From Streptomyces fulvoviolaceus (GTDB lineage Bacteria > Actinomycetota > Actinomycetes > Streptomycetales > Streptomycetaceae): a stretch of 64,000 nt of DNA. This document shows, piece after piece, positions 37,312-45,898 of the stretch. How positions within the stretch are numbered: position 1 is the stretch's first letter; every line of letters starts with the position of its first letter. The notes beneath the pieces are model-generated. The model did no database searches. It was not told where the DNA came from and saw only the letters and a program-made list of their open reading frames with translations. The translations under genes and the position numbers were made by a program. The DNA is taken from the NCBI RefSeq assembly GCF_000718165.1, contig NZ_JOEY01000006.1:177802-241801 (forward strand), written 5' to 3'.

Positions 37312-38774
37312 CGTCCCTGTCCCTCGCCTCGTCCGTCGAACCGCTCGGCGCCCTCGACGGCGAGCGCTATCTCAGGAGTCTCGACGACGGGCGCAGCGTG
37401 TGGCTCGACGGCGAGGAGATCAAGAACGTCGCCGAACATCCGGCCTTCGCCGCGCCGGTCGCCGAGCTGGCCCGCCAACTCGATCTGCAGCACGACCCGG
37501 CGCACCGCGACCTGCTGACCGTCGACCATCCGGACACCGGGCTGCGGATCGGCCGTGGCTACCATCCGCCGCGCACACTCGAGGAGTTGAGGTCGGCGCG
37601 GGCGTCGGCCGAGGTGTGGCTGCGGGAGTCGTTCGGGCAGCACGGGCGGTCGCCCGCGTTCATGGCGTCGATAGCGGTCGGCCTGTTCGACTTCCGGCAC
37701 CGCCTGGAGACCAACCGGCCCGGCTTCGGCACGAACGCGGCCGCCTACCACCGGTACGCCGCCACCCGCGACCTGCTGCTCACGCACGCGCTCGGCGACC
37801 CGCAGATCGACCGCTCCGCGAGCCCCGTCGACCACCCCGACCACGCCCTGAGGATCCTGCGCGAGGACGACGACGGCATCGTCGTACGCGGCGCCAAGCA
37901 GCTGACCACGCTCGCGCCGTTCGCGCACGAGGTGCTGGTGTACCTGTCGGCGTCGTTCGCGCAGCGCGGCGGCGAGGAGTTCGTGGTGTGGTTCGCGCTG
38001 CCGCTGAACGCGCCGGGCCTGCGCATCCTGTGCCGGGAGCCGTTCGGCGGCGCCCCGCACGGGCACGCCCACCCTCTGGCGTCCCGCTTCGACGAACAGG
38101 ACGCGATGCTGTTCTTCGACGACGTACGGGTGCCCTGGGACCGGGTGTTCCTGCTGCACGACGGCGCCCTCGCCCGCGAGGGGCTCACCCGGATCAACGC
38201 CTGGAGCCAGTACATCGGGCAGATCCGCTACCGGGAGCGGCTGCGCGCCCTGCTCGCCGTCGGCACGCTGACCGCCGAGGCGATCGGTGTGGACGGCTTC
38301 CGCAACATCCAGGAGGACCTGGGGGAACTCGCCGGTTTCGCCGAGACCTTGGACTACTTCCTGGCAGCCGGTGAGGCCACCGCCCGTGTCACCGACGGCG
38401 GGCTGCTCGCCCCCGGACCGACACCCGCGGCCGCGGTGTGGGCGGCCGACGTCGCCGGGCGCGCGGTGGAGATCGTGCGCGGCATCGGCCAGTCCGGGAT
38501 CCTCATGCAGCCCACCGAGAACGACCTGCGCTCCCCCGAGCTGCGCCCGCACCTGGAGCGCTACATGCGCGGCAAGGACATCGACGCGGAGCGCAAGTCC
38601 CGCCTGTTCAGGCTGGCCTGGGAGCTGACGGCGGACAGCTTCGGGCAGCGCCAGGACCTGTACGAGTACGTGCACCGCGGCGACCTCGCCCGCAACCGCA
38701 TCAACCTGCTGCGCCGCTACGACCAGTCGGAGGTCCGCGCGCGCATCGCGGACCTGATCTCCCAGCCCCTGTGA
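37308..38774 (+). CDS. HpaB/PvcC-type FADH2-dependent monooxygenase
   Basis: 488 residues with acyl-CoA-dehydrogenase fold of the 4-hydroxyphenylacetate 3-monooxygenase group: GERYLRSLDDGRSVWLDGEE (N-terminal motif), EVWLRESFGQHGRSPAFMAS, a central GIVVRGAKQLTTLAPFAHEV, FFDDVRVPWDRVFLL, and the C-terminal YMRGKDIDAERKSRLFRL. Such enzymes take FADH2 from a separate reductase and hydroxylate phenols; relatives in enediyne and other pathways act on carrier-bound tyrosines. It is coupled to its reductase (ATGA). Phenol hydroxylation is the default; N-hydroxylation cannot be excluded. The following methyltransferase could modify the new hydroxyl. Confidence 0.85.
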   Translation: MTSLSLASSVEPLGALDGERYLRSLDDGRSVWLDGEEIKNVAEHPAFAAPVAELARQLDLQHDPAHRDLLTVDHPDTGLRIGRGYHPPRTLEELRSARASAEVWLRESFGQHGRSPAFMASIAVGLFDFRHRLETNRPGFGTNAAAYHRYAATRDLLLTHALGDPQIDRSASPVDHPDHALRILREDDDGIVVRGAKQLTTLAPFAHEVLVYLSASFAQRGGEEFVVWFALPLNAPGLRILCREPFGGAPHGHAHPLASRFDEQDAMLFFDDVRVPWDRVFLLHDGALAREGLTRINAWSQYIGQIRYRERLRALLAVGTLTAEAIGVDGFRNIQEDLGELAGFAETLDYFLAAGEATARVTDGGLLAPGPTPAAAVWAADVAGRAVEIVRGIGQSGILMQPTENDLRSPELRPHLERYMRGKDIDAERKSRLFRLAWELTADSFGQRQDLYEYVHRGDLARNRINLLRRYDQSEVRARIADLISQPL

Positions 38775-38794
38775 CCGGAGGAACCCGATAACCG

Positions 38795-39607
38795 ATGACG
38801 GATGACATCCTCACGCGCGCCCGTACGCTCTCCGGCTACGACGACGTCAGCCGGATCCGCCAGTCCCAGGACCACGACTGGGTGCTCGACCTGGTGCCCG
38901 AACCACCCTCCACCGTCGCCGACCTGGGCTGCGGCACCGGCGCCCTGCTGGACGCGGCCCTCGCCCGCTGGCCCGGTGTCGTGCGTGCGGTCGGCATCGA
39001 CGGCAACGAACGCCGGGTGCGGGAGGCGGGCGTCCGCCTTGCCGGACGGGCCGAGCTGCTCACCGGCGACCTGCTCCGACTCCCGCCGCTGGACGACCGG
39101 TTCGACGTGGCGTTCATGACCTCGGTGCTGCACTGGCTGCACCCGGACGAGGACCGGGCCTTCGCCTGGACGGCCGCGCACCTGGCACCGGGCGGCACCT
39201 TCGTCCTGACGACCCATCACCCGCTCACGGACGCCCGGGGGTTCGGTGGTGAGGACGTCGTCGCCCGCGACGCCCTCGCGGCACTCGGATACGACGACAG
39301 CCTGGCCGGCATCGTCCCGATGGGCGTGCGCGCCCGGCCCGCCCAGCCCGTTCGCGCCCTGCTGGCCCGCCACTTCACGGTCACCGCGGTCGAGGAACGC
39401 CAGGTGCCGGTGCGCGCCGAGAGCGCCGAGCGGTACCGGGACTTCCACGCCTCCACCTTCGGCACGTACTTCAGCCGGCTCGTCCCGCCGGACCGCCAGG
39501 AGGACTTCTTCGAGGCGGTCGGCCGGGCCGCCGCCCGCCGCGGCGCCGAGCACGGCGAGGTCTACGGCATCACCGTCCGCGCCTGGCGCGCCACCCCGCT
39601 GACATGA
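38795..39607 (+). CDS. Class I SAM-dependent methyltransferase
   Basis: 270 residues. Rossmann-like SAM site: motif I VADLGCGTGALLDAALA, acidic motif II VGIDGN, motif III around GDLLRLPPLDDRFDVAFM, then HWLHPDEDRAFAWTAAHLAP. The C-terminal part (ESAERYRDFHASTFGTYFSR) is helical. Substrate probably the hydroxylated product of the preceding monooxygenase, an inference from order. GGAGGA sits about 12 bp before the ATG, 20 bp after the previous stop. Confidence 0.8.
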   Translation: MTDDILTRARTLSGYDDVSRIRQSQDHDWVLDLVPEPPSTVADLGCGTGALLDAALARWPGVVRAVGIDGNERRVREAGVRLAGRAELLTGDLLRLPPLDDRFDVAFMTSVLHWLHPDEDRAFAWTAAHLAPGGTFVLTTHHPLTDARGFGGEDVVARDALAALGYDDSLAGIVPMGVRARPAQPVRALLARHFTVTAVEERQVPVRAESAERYRDFHASTFGTYFSRLVPPDRQEDFFEAVGRAAARRGAEHGEVYGITVRAWRATPLT

Positions 39608-39649
39608 GACTCCCGGCCCCCTGACATGACCCCAGAACGGAGACGCCCC

Positions 39650-41293
39650 GTGCCCACCCGCCGGTCCTTCCTGCTCCTGTCCGCCGGTTCGCTCGCCGCC
39701 GTGGGGCTCACCGCCTGTTCCTCCACCTCCGGCGGCACGTCCGGCTCGGGCGGCGCCCCGCGCGACGGCGGCACCCTCACCTTCTCCACCGACGTCGAGC
39801 CCGATGTCTACGACCCGCACGTCAGCCCCGCCGACATCGTCGGCGTCCTGCTGCGCAACGTCTTCGACTCACTGGTCGCGCAGCGGAGCGACGGCACTTT
39901 CGAGCCGTGGCTGGCGAAGGAATGGGAGGTGTCGAAGGACGGGAAGGCCTACAGTTTCCGGCTGCGCGAGGACGTCACCTTCACCGACGGCACGCCGTTC
40001 GACGCCGAGGCGGTGAAGGCCAACTTCGAGCACGTGGTGGCACCGGCGACGAAGTCGCAGTACGCGGCGACGCTGATCGGGCCGTACGACCGCACGGAGG
40101 TGACCGGCGCCCACAGCCTCACCGTGCATCTCAGGAAGCCGTACGCCTCCTTCCTGCACGCCCTGTCCACCACCTATCTCGGCTTCCACTCCCCCAAGGC
40201 GCTGCGCGAACACCCCGGTGAGCTCGCGGCGGGTGGGCGCTACAGCGTGGGCACAGGGCCGTTCACCTTCACCTCACGGGTGAAAGGCCAGAAGCTGGTG
40301 TTCACCCGGAACGGGGCCTACGCCTGGACGCCCGAGTCCGCGGAGAACCAAGGCCCCGCCCACATAAGGCAGTTGGTCGTCACCTTCCTGCCGGAGAACG
40401 CCACCCGGGTCGGCGCGGTCACCTCCGGCCAGACCGACGTGGCCGACTTCCTGCCCGCCAACCGGATCGCGACGCTGAAGAAGCAGCCGGGGCTGAGCGT
40501 CCTGAGCCACGACTCGCCGGGCGTCGTCTACCAGTACTTCCTCAACACCGGGCGGGCCCCCTTCGACGAGCGGGACGCACGGCTGGCCGTACGGGCGGCC
40601 GTGGACACCGAGGCGATCACCAAGGCCGTGTTCGCGGGGCAGTACCGGCGGGCCTGGGGTCCGCTGTCCCCGTCGACCCCGGCCTACGCGAAGTCTCCGG
40701 AGGACAGCTGGAGTTACGACCCCGACCGGGCGGGCGAGCTGCTCGACGGCCTCGGCTGGACCGGGCGGGACGCGGACGGCTACCGCACCAAAGGCGGCAA
40801 GCGGTTCTCGCTGACGCTGCTGTACGTGCCCGCGTACACCAAGGCCGAGCGGCGCACCTTCGACACGGCCGTGCAGGACGCGCTGAAGAAGGTCGGTGTG
40901 GAGCTGAAGCTGAACCCGCTGGACGCGGGCAGCTACACACCCGTCCGTAACCGGGGCGAGTACGACATCATCGCCTTCGCCTGGGGCGGCTCCGACCCCG
41001 ACCTGCTGCGCACCGTCTTCCACTCGAAGAGCCAGCTGGCCGACGGCGGCGCCAACGGCTCCAGGCTGCACGACGCGACGATCGACGGCTGGCTCGACGA
41101 GGCGGGCGCGACCTCGGACCCGGCACGCCGGACGGAGCTGTACGGCAAGGTGCAGCAGCGGATCGTGGCGCAGGCGTACACCGTGCCCGCCTTCGTGGGC
41201 ACCCGCCAGCTGGGGGTGCGGCAGCGGGCACACGGCGTGACCTTCGACGCGTCGGCCTGGCCGCTGTTCCAGGGCGCCTGGGTGGACGCCTGA
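39650..41293 (+). CDS. ABC transporter substrate-binding lipoprotein, peptide/nickel/opine (SBP family 5)
   Basis: 547 residues. Tat-like/lipoprotein leader MPTRRSFLLLSAGSLAAVGL ending in lipobox LTAC (Cys23), then a Ser/Gly linker and the DppA/OppA fold: GGTLTFSTDVEPDVYDPH, PWLAKEWEVSKDGKAYSFRL, FTDGTPFDAEAVKANFEH, GTGPFTFTSRVKGQKLVF. The GTG at 39650 with GGAG eight bases upstream gives a clean lipoprotein signal; ATG 39626 is in frame but unsupported. It begins a transporter set whose genes overlap by 1-4 bp. Ligand could be a peptide, a metal-chelate or the operon's own product. Confidence 0.85.
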   Translation: MPTRRSFLLLSAGSLAAVGLTACSSTSGGTSGSGGAPRDGGTLTFSTDVEPDVYDPHVSPADIVGVLLRNVFDSLVAQRSDGTFEPWLAKEWEVSKDGKAYSFRLREDVTFTDGTPFDAEAVKANFEHVVAPATKSQYAATLIGPYDRTEVTGAHSLTVHLRKPYASFLHALSTTYLGFHSPKALREHPGELAAGGRYSVGTGPFTFTSRVKGQKLVFTRNGAYAWTPESAENQGPAHIRQLVVTFLPENATRVGAVTSGQTDVADFLPANRIATLKKQPGLSVLSHDSPGVVYQYFLNTGRAPFDERDARLAVRAAVDTEAITKAVFAGQYRRAWGPLSPSTPAYAKSPEDSWSYDPDRAGELLDGLGWTGRDADGYRTKGGKRFSLTLLYVPAYTKAERRTFDTAVQDALKKVGVELKLNPLDAGSYTPVRNRGEYDIIAFAWGGSDPDLLRTVFHSKSQLADGGANGSRLHDATIDGWLDEAGATSDPARRTELYGKVQQRIVAQAYTVPAFVGTRQLGVRQRAHGVTFDASAWPLFQGAWVDA

Positions 41294-42243
41294 TGCCCGA
41301 GACCCTCCGCCTGGTGCCGCGCAGGCTGGCCGCAGGGGTGCTCGTGCTGTGGGGCGCGGCCACCCTGGCGTTCCTCGCCCTGCACCTGGTGCCCGGGGAC
41401 GTCGTGGACACCGTGCTCGGGCCGGGCACGGCCGCGACGCCCGCGCTGCGGGAGCAGATCCGGCTCGACTACGGCCTCGGCGACCCGCTCGCCGTCCAGT
41501 ACCTGCGCCAGTTGGCGGACTTGGCGCACGGCGATCTGGGGCGCTCGTACCAGCTGGGGCTGCCGGTGAGCCAGGTGCTGGAGGGCCAGGTGGCACCGAC
41601 GGTGGAGCTGGCGCTGACGGCGACCGCGCTCGCGCTGCTGATCGCGTTCGCGGCCGCCGTCCTGACCGCGGGGCGCGGCCGGGTCGTACGGTCCCTCGCC
41701 TCCGGGCTCGAACTGCTCGCCGTGTCCGTGCCGTCGTACTGGCTCGGCATCCTGGGTCTGACCTTCCTGTCCTACCGGTTCGGACTGCTGCCCGCCGCGG
41801 GCGACTCGGGTCCCGCCGCGCTGCTGCTGCCCGCGCTCACCCTGGCCCTGCCGATCGGGGGCGTGCTCGCCCGGGTCGTACGGCAGGAACTCGACGAGGC
41901 GTCCGGCCGGCCGTTCGCGCTGACCGTGCGGGCGCGCGGGGGCACGGAGCGGACGCTGCTGCTGCGCCACACGCTGCGGCACGCGGCGCTGCCCGTCGCC
42001 ACGCTGTCCGGCTGGATCGTCGGGAGTCTGCTGGGCGGGGCGGTGCTGACGGAGACGGTGTTCGCCCGGCCGGGGCTGGGGCGGGTGCTGGTCACCGCCG
42101 TGACGTCGAAGGACGTGCCGGTGGTGACGGCGCTGGTGCTGTTGTCGGCGGCCGCGTTCGTGGTGGTGAACCTGCTGGTGGACCTGGCGTATCCGGTGAT
42201 CGATCCGCGCCTGCGCGGGGCGGGGACGGGGGTCGCGGTATGA
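41293..42243 (+). CDS. Opp/Dpp-type ABC permease 1
   Basis: 316 residues, six membrane helices with the DppB pattern: N-terminal helix GVLVLWGAATLAFLALHLVP, PGD, LRLDYGLGDP-like segment (IRLDYGLGDPLAVQYLRQLA), and the EAA loop LARVVRQELDEA ... TVRARGGTERTLLLRHTLRH, ending FARPGLGRVL. The ATG shares one base with the previous TGA. Forms the channel with permease 2. Confidence 0.85.
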   Translation: MPETLRLVPRRLAAGVLVLWGAATLAFLALHLVPGDVVDTVLGPGTAATPALREQIRLDYGLGDPLAVQYLRQLADLAHGDLGRSYQLGLPVSQVLEGQVAPTVELALTATALALLIAFAAAVLTAGRGRVVRSLASGLELLAVSVPSYWLGILGLTFLSYRFGLLPAAGDSGPAALLLPALTLALPIGGVLARVVRQELDEASGRPFALTVRARGGTERTLLLRHTLRHAALPVATLSGWIVGSLLGGAVLTETVFARPGLGRVLVTAVTSKDVPVVTALVLLSAAAFVVVNLLVDLAYPVIDPRLRGAGTGVAV

Positions 42244-43091
42244 GTGCGCTCGCTCAGGTGGCGGGGCGCGGGGCGCGCCTCGGGATGCCGGTGGCTCCGG
42301 CCCTCGCGGCCCTGGTGCTGGCTCTCTGGGCGGTGGCCGTGGCCGCTCCCGGGCTGCTGGTGGCCGCCGACCCGGACGCCACGGATGTCGTCGCCGCCCT
42401 CCGACCGCCGGGCGGGGCCCATCCGTTCGGCACGGACGAGCTCGGCCGGGACGTGCTGTCCCGGGTGGTGCACGGGGCACGGCTGTCACTGACCATCGGC
42501 TTCGGCGCGACCGCGCTCGGGGTGGCGGGCGGGCTGCTGCTCGGGCTGCTCGCGGCCTCCGGCGGGCGCCGCCTCGACCAGCTGGTGATGCGCGTCCAGG
42601 ACGTGCTGCTCGCCTTTCCCGAGTTGCTCCTCGCGCTGCTGGTGGTGACCGTCGTGGGCTCCGGCACCGGCAATGTGCTGGTCGCCATCGGGGTCGCCGC
42701 GGTGCCGACGTACGCCCGGCTGGTGCGCGGTCAGGCGCTCACCGTGATCCGCTCGGGGTATGTGGAGGCGGCCGCGGCACTCGGAGTGCGGCGGCCGCTG
42801 GTCGTCGTACGGCATGTGCTGCCCAATGTCGCCGGGCCGCTGCTCGTGCTGGCCACCATCGGCACGGGCACGACGGTGATCTCCGGGTCGGCGCTCAGCT
42901 TCCTCGGCCTCGGGGCCGCGCCGCCCGCCGCGGAGTGGGGGGCGATGCTCTCCGACGGGCGGGAGTTCCTGGCGACCGCGTGGTGGACGGCCACGTTTCC
43001 CGGGCTCGCGATCGTGTCCGTGGTGCTGTCGGTGACGGTGCTGGGGCGGCATCTGCAGGGCCGTTCGACGAGAGGAGAGGGACGGCCGTGA
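42240..43091 (+). CDS. Opp/Dpp-type ABC permease 2
   Basis: 283 residues, DppC-like: PFGTDELGRDVLSRVVHGAR, then LSLTIGFGATALGVAGG, the EAA loop YVEAAAALGVRRPLVVVRHV with LPN, and SFLGLGAAPPAAEWGAML. All are standard for the second permease. Start ATG overlaps the previous stop (ATGA). Confidence 0.85.
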   Translation: MSALAQVAGRGARLGMPVAPALAALVLALWAVAVAAPGLLVAADPDATDVVAALRPPGGAHPFGTDELGRDVLSRVVHGARLSLTIGFGATALGVAGGLLLGLLAASGGRRLDQLVMRVQDVLLAFPELLLALLVVTVVGSGTGNVLVAIGVAAVPTYARLVRGQALTVIRSGYVEAAAALGVRRPLVVVRHVLPNVAGPLLVLATIGTGTTVISGSALSFLGLGAAPPAAEWGAMLSDGREFLATAWWTATFPGLAIVSVVLSVTVLGRHLQGRSTRGEGRP

Positions 43092-44650
43092 GTCTGTTGG
43101 CTGTTGAGGGGCTGGACGTCCGGTTCGGTGCCGTGCACGCCGTCCGGGACGTGTCGTTCTCCGTCGCGTCCGGCGAGTGCCTCGCCCTGGTCGGCGAGTC
43201 CGGCTCGGGCAAGTCCACTGCGGCGCGCGCCCTGTTGGGCCTGACCGGGCCCGGCGCCCGCACGACCGCACGCACCCTGCGCGTCGACGGCCGGGACGCC
43301 ACCGCCTTCGGCGCCCGGGAGTGGCGTACGGTGCGGGGCGGCACCGTGGGCCTGGTCTCCCAGGACGCCCTGGTCTCCCTGGACCCGCTGCGCCGTGTGG
43401 GCGCGGAGGTGGCCGAGCCGCTGCGTCTGCACCGCACGGTCGAACCCGGGCGGATCCGCGAGCGGGTGGTGGAACTCCTGCGCGAGGTCGGCGTGCCGGA
43501 GCCGGAGGCGCGGGCGGCGCAGTATCCGCACGAGCTGTCCGGCGGGCTGCGCCAACGGGCCCTGATCGCCTCGGCGTTGGCGGCCGAGCCGAAGCTGCTC
43601 GTCGCCGACGAGCCCACCACGGCACTGGACGTCACCGTGCAGGCGCAGGTCCTGGACCTGCTCGCGCGGGCCGGTGCGTCCGGCATGGGGCTGCTTCTCA
43701 TCAGCCACGACCTCGGTGTGGTGGCCCGGATCGCGGACCGTACGGCGGTGCTGCGGGAGGGGGCGGTGGTGGAGTCGGGGGCGACCGCCGAGTTGCTGCG
43801 CTCCCCTCGGCATCCGTTCACCCGGGTGCTGGTGGAGGCCTCGGCGGCGCGGCCGCCCCGGGAGCCGTCGGCCGTGTCGTCCGCCCGGCGCCTCCTGGAG
43901 GTGTCGGCCGTGTCCAAGGCGTACGGCTCCCGCACGGCTGCCCACGGTGTCTCCTTCGCCCTCCACGCGGGCGAGACCGTCGGGCTGGTGGGCGAGTCCG
44001 GCTCCGGCAAGTCCACCGTCGCGCGGATCGCCATGGGTCTGCTGGCGCCGGACTCCGGGACGGTGACACTGGCGGGCGATCCGTGGTCGGCGCTCCCGGA
44101 ACGCCGGCGCCGACCGCTGCGGCACCGCCTCCAGCTCGTCCACCAGGACCCGTACAGCTCCCTCGACCCACGTTTCACGGTGGCCCGTGTCCTCGCCGAG
44201 GCCCTGCCCGGGCACCCCGACCGACGGGCGCGCACCCTGGAGCTGCTCGACCTGGTCGGCCTGGGTCCCGAGCACCTCGGCCGTCGCCCGCACCAGCTGT
44301 CCGGCGGTCAGCGTCAGCGGGTGGCGATCGCCCGGGCCCTCGCCCCGGCACCGGAGATCCTCGTCTGCGACGAGCCTGTGTCGGCGCTGGACGCGTCCGT
44401 GCAGGACCAGATCCTGCGCCTCCTGGAGGACCTGCGGCAACGGCTCGGGCTCGCCCTGCTCTTCATCTCCCACGACCTGGGCGTGATCCGGCGGATCAGC
44501 GACCGGGTCCTGGTGATGAAGGACGCGCGCGTGGTGGAGGAGGGAACGGCGGCCGAGGTGCTGACGGACCCGCGGCATCCGTACACCAGGGCACTGCTGG
44601 CAGCCGTGCCCAGCCTGCCCGGGCCGGTTGGCGCACCGGACCGGGCGTGA
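43088..44650 (+). CDS. Fused dual ATPase of the Opp/Dpp-type transporter
   Basis: 520 residues holding two complete ABC ATPase domains (DppD and DppF fused). First: GESGSGKST (~37), LSGGLRQRALIA, LLVADEPTTALD, LLISHDLG. Second from ~275: GESGSGKSTVARI, LSGGQRQRVAIA, LVCDEPVSALD, FISHDLGVIRRIS. Both C-termini carry the HPFTR/HPYTR oligopeptide-transporter signature. With the preceding three genes this makes a complete importer. GTG start overlaps the permease stop. The gene closes the run that starts at 34383. Confidence 0.9.
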   Translation: MSLLAVEGLDVRFGAVHAVRDVSFSVASGECLALVGESGSGKSTAARALLGLTGPGARTTARTLRVDGRDATAFGAREWRTVRGGTVGLVSQDALVSLDPLRRVGAEVAEPLRLHRTVEPGRIRERVVELLREVGVPEPEARAAQYPHELSGGLRQRALIASALAAEPKLLVADEPTTALDVTVQAQVLDLLARAGASGMGLLLISHDLGVVARIADRTAVLREGAVVESGATAELLRSPRHPFTRVLVEASAARPPREPSAVSSARRLLEVSAVSKAYGSRTAAHGVSFALHAGETVGLVGESGSGKSTVARIAMGLLAPDSGTVTLAGDPWSALPERRRRPLRHRLQLVHQDPYSSLDPRFTVARVLAEALPGHPDRRARTLELLDLVGLGPEHLGRRPHQLSGGQRQRVAIARALAPAPEILVCDEPVSALDASVQDQILRLLEDLRQRLGLALLFISHDLGVIRRISDRVLVMKDARVVEEGTAAEVLTDPRHPYTRALLAAVPSLPGPVGAPDRA

Positions 44651-44663
44651 CGGGAGGGGCGGC

Positions 44664-44993
44664 TCACCAGTCCCGGGTGGCGATCAGCTCTTCGACGTCG
44701 GCGTCCGTGAAGCCGTAGGCCTGTGCCACGAACCAGAAGTTCTCGGCTATCTCCTCGCGGGCGACAGTTTCGATGTCGAAGTCGTCGTCCTGCAGGTCGT
44801 TGAACTCCTCGGTGGCCGCCTGGGTCAGCACGTACAGTGCGGCGAGATCGGCGGGCCGGTCCGCCTCGATGCGCTCGCACAGCCGCAGCAGGATCTCCTT
44901 CCCCCGGTCCACCGCGTGGTCGGGGTAGTACTTGTCCCGGTAGAGCGCCTTGAGGAACGAGTGGGCGGTCACTTGGTGGTTGCTGATCTGCAT
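44664..44993 (-). CDS. DUF5713 family protein
   Basis: 109 residues, acidic and helical: NHQVTAHSFLKALYRDKYYP, DHAVDRGKEILLRLCERIEA, ALYVLTQAATEEFNDLQDDD, EEIAENFWFVAQAYGFTDAD. I recognise the DUF5713 pattern (N-terminal ...FLxxMYxDxYFPDxLVDKGKxIL-like); members have no assigned function and occur scattered in many phyla. ATG 44993 lacks a ribosome binding site but fits the family start. It is divergent from the amidohydrolase with only 50 bp between starts. Confidence 0.65.
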   Translation of the reverse strand: MQISNHQVTAHSFLKALYRDKYYPDHAVDRGKEILLRLCERIEADRPADLAALYVLTQAATEEFNDLQDDDFDIETVAREEIAENFWFVAQAYGFTDADVEELIATRDW

Positions 44994-45043
44994 GCTGTGA
45001 TCGTGCACCACGCCACTGACAATGCCTTCCCGGGAGCAGCCTG

Positions 45044-45841
45044 ATGACCGCCGAGACACAGTCCTTCGAGGTGCTGCCTGGTGCCGAGGGATCACCGGTG
45101 ATCCTGCATGTGCCGCACTCGGCACGGGCAGTGCCGGCCGAGGTGCGCGCGGGGATCATGCTGGACGACGCGGCGTTGGATCAGGAGCTGGACTACATCG
45201 TCGACGCGCACACCGCCGAGATCGCCGACGCGGCCGGAGAGCTGGCGGCCGTCGAGCCCTGGCGCTTCGTGAACCGGCTGTCGCGGCTGGTCGTCGACCC
45301 CGAGCGCTTCCCCGACGAGCGGGAGGAGATGCTCGCCGTCGGGATGGGCGCCGTGTACACGCGGACGACGCACCGCGCGGAGTTGCGGCCCGCCGACACC
45401 GATCCCGAGCCGCTGATCGAGCGGTACTTCCGCCCGTACGCGCGGGCCATGACGGAGGCCGTGGCCGACCGGCTGGCGGCCGTCGGACGGGTCGTGATCA
45501 TCGACGTGCACTCGTATCCCACCGAGGCGCTCCCCTACGAGCTGCACGGCGCGGGCCCGCGGCCTCCGGTCTGTCTGGGCACCGACTCCTTCCACACCCC
45601 GCCCGCGCTGCTCGACGCGGCACGGGCGGCGTTCGCCGGGTGCGGGGAGATCGGGCTCGACAGCCCGTTCAGTGGGGCGTACGTGCCGCTGGAGTTCTAT
45701 GGACGCGATCCCCGGGTGACCGCCCTGATGGTCGAGATCCGCCGGGACACCTACATGGCCGAACCGGGCGGGCCCGCCGGGCCGGGACTCGGGCGGCTAG
45801 CGTCCGCGCTGGGCGTCCTCGTCGACGCCGTCACCGGCTGA
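45044..45841 (+). CDS. N-formylglutamate amidohydrolase family (HutG-like)
   Basis: 265 residues. The family's metal-binding signs are present: ILHVPHSARAVP at the N-terminus, VDAHTAEIADAAG, IIDVHSYPTEALPYE, and CLGTDSFHTPP, SPFSGAYVPLEFYG. These amidohydrolases cleave N-formylglutamate or similar amides; no histidine-degradation genes are nearby, so the substrate is open. GGGAGCA precedes the ATG. It may be cotranscribed with the P450, which starts 57 bp downstream. Confidence 0.75.
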   Translation: MTAETQSFEVLPGAEGSPVILHVPHSARAVPAEVRAGIMLDDAALDQELDYIVDAHTAEIADAAGELAAVEPWRFVNRLSRLVVDPERFPDEREEMLAVGMGAVYTRTTHRAELRPADTDPEPLIERYFRPYARAMTEAVADRLAAVGRVVIIDVHSYPTEALPYELHGAGPRPPVCLGTDSFHTPPALLDAARAAFAGCGEIGLDSPFSGAYVPLEFYGRDPRVTALMVEIRRDTYMAEPGGPAGPGLGRLASALGVLVDAVTG

Positions 45842-45898
45842 CCTCCGGCTGGAGCACTCCCGCGCGACACGCGGCCGGGCGGCGGTGAGGGTGGGGGC

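Noticed and set aside
37308..38774. Ordinary acyl-CoA dehydrogenase
   Set aside because: Fold is shared, but the N-terminal HpaB pattern, the 488-residue length and the coupled flavin reductase indicate a two-component monooxygenase.
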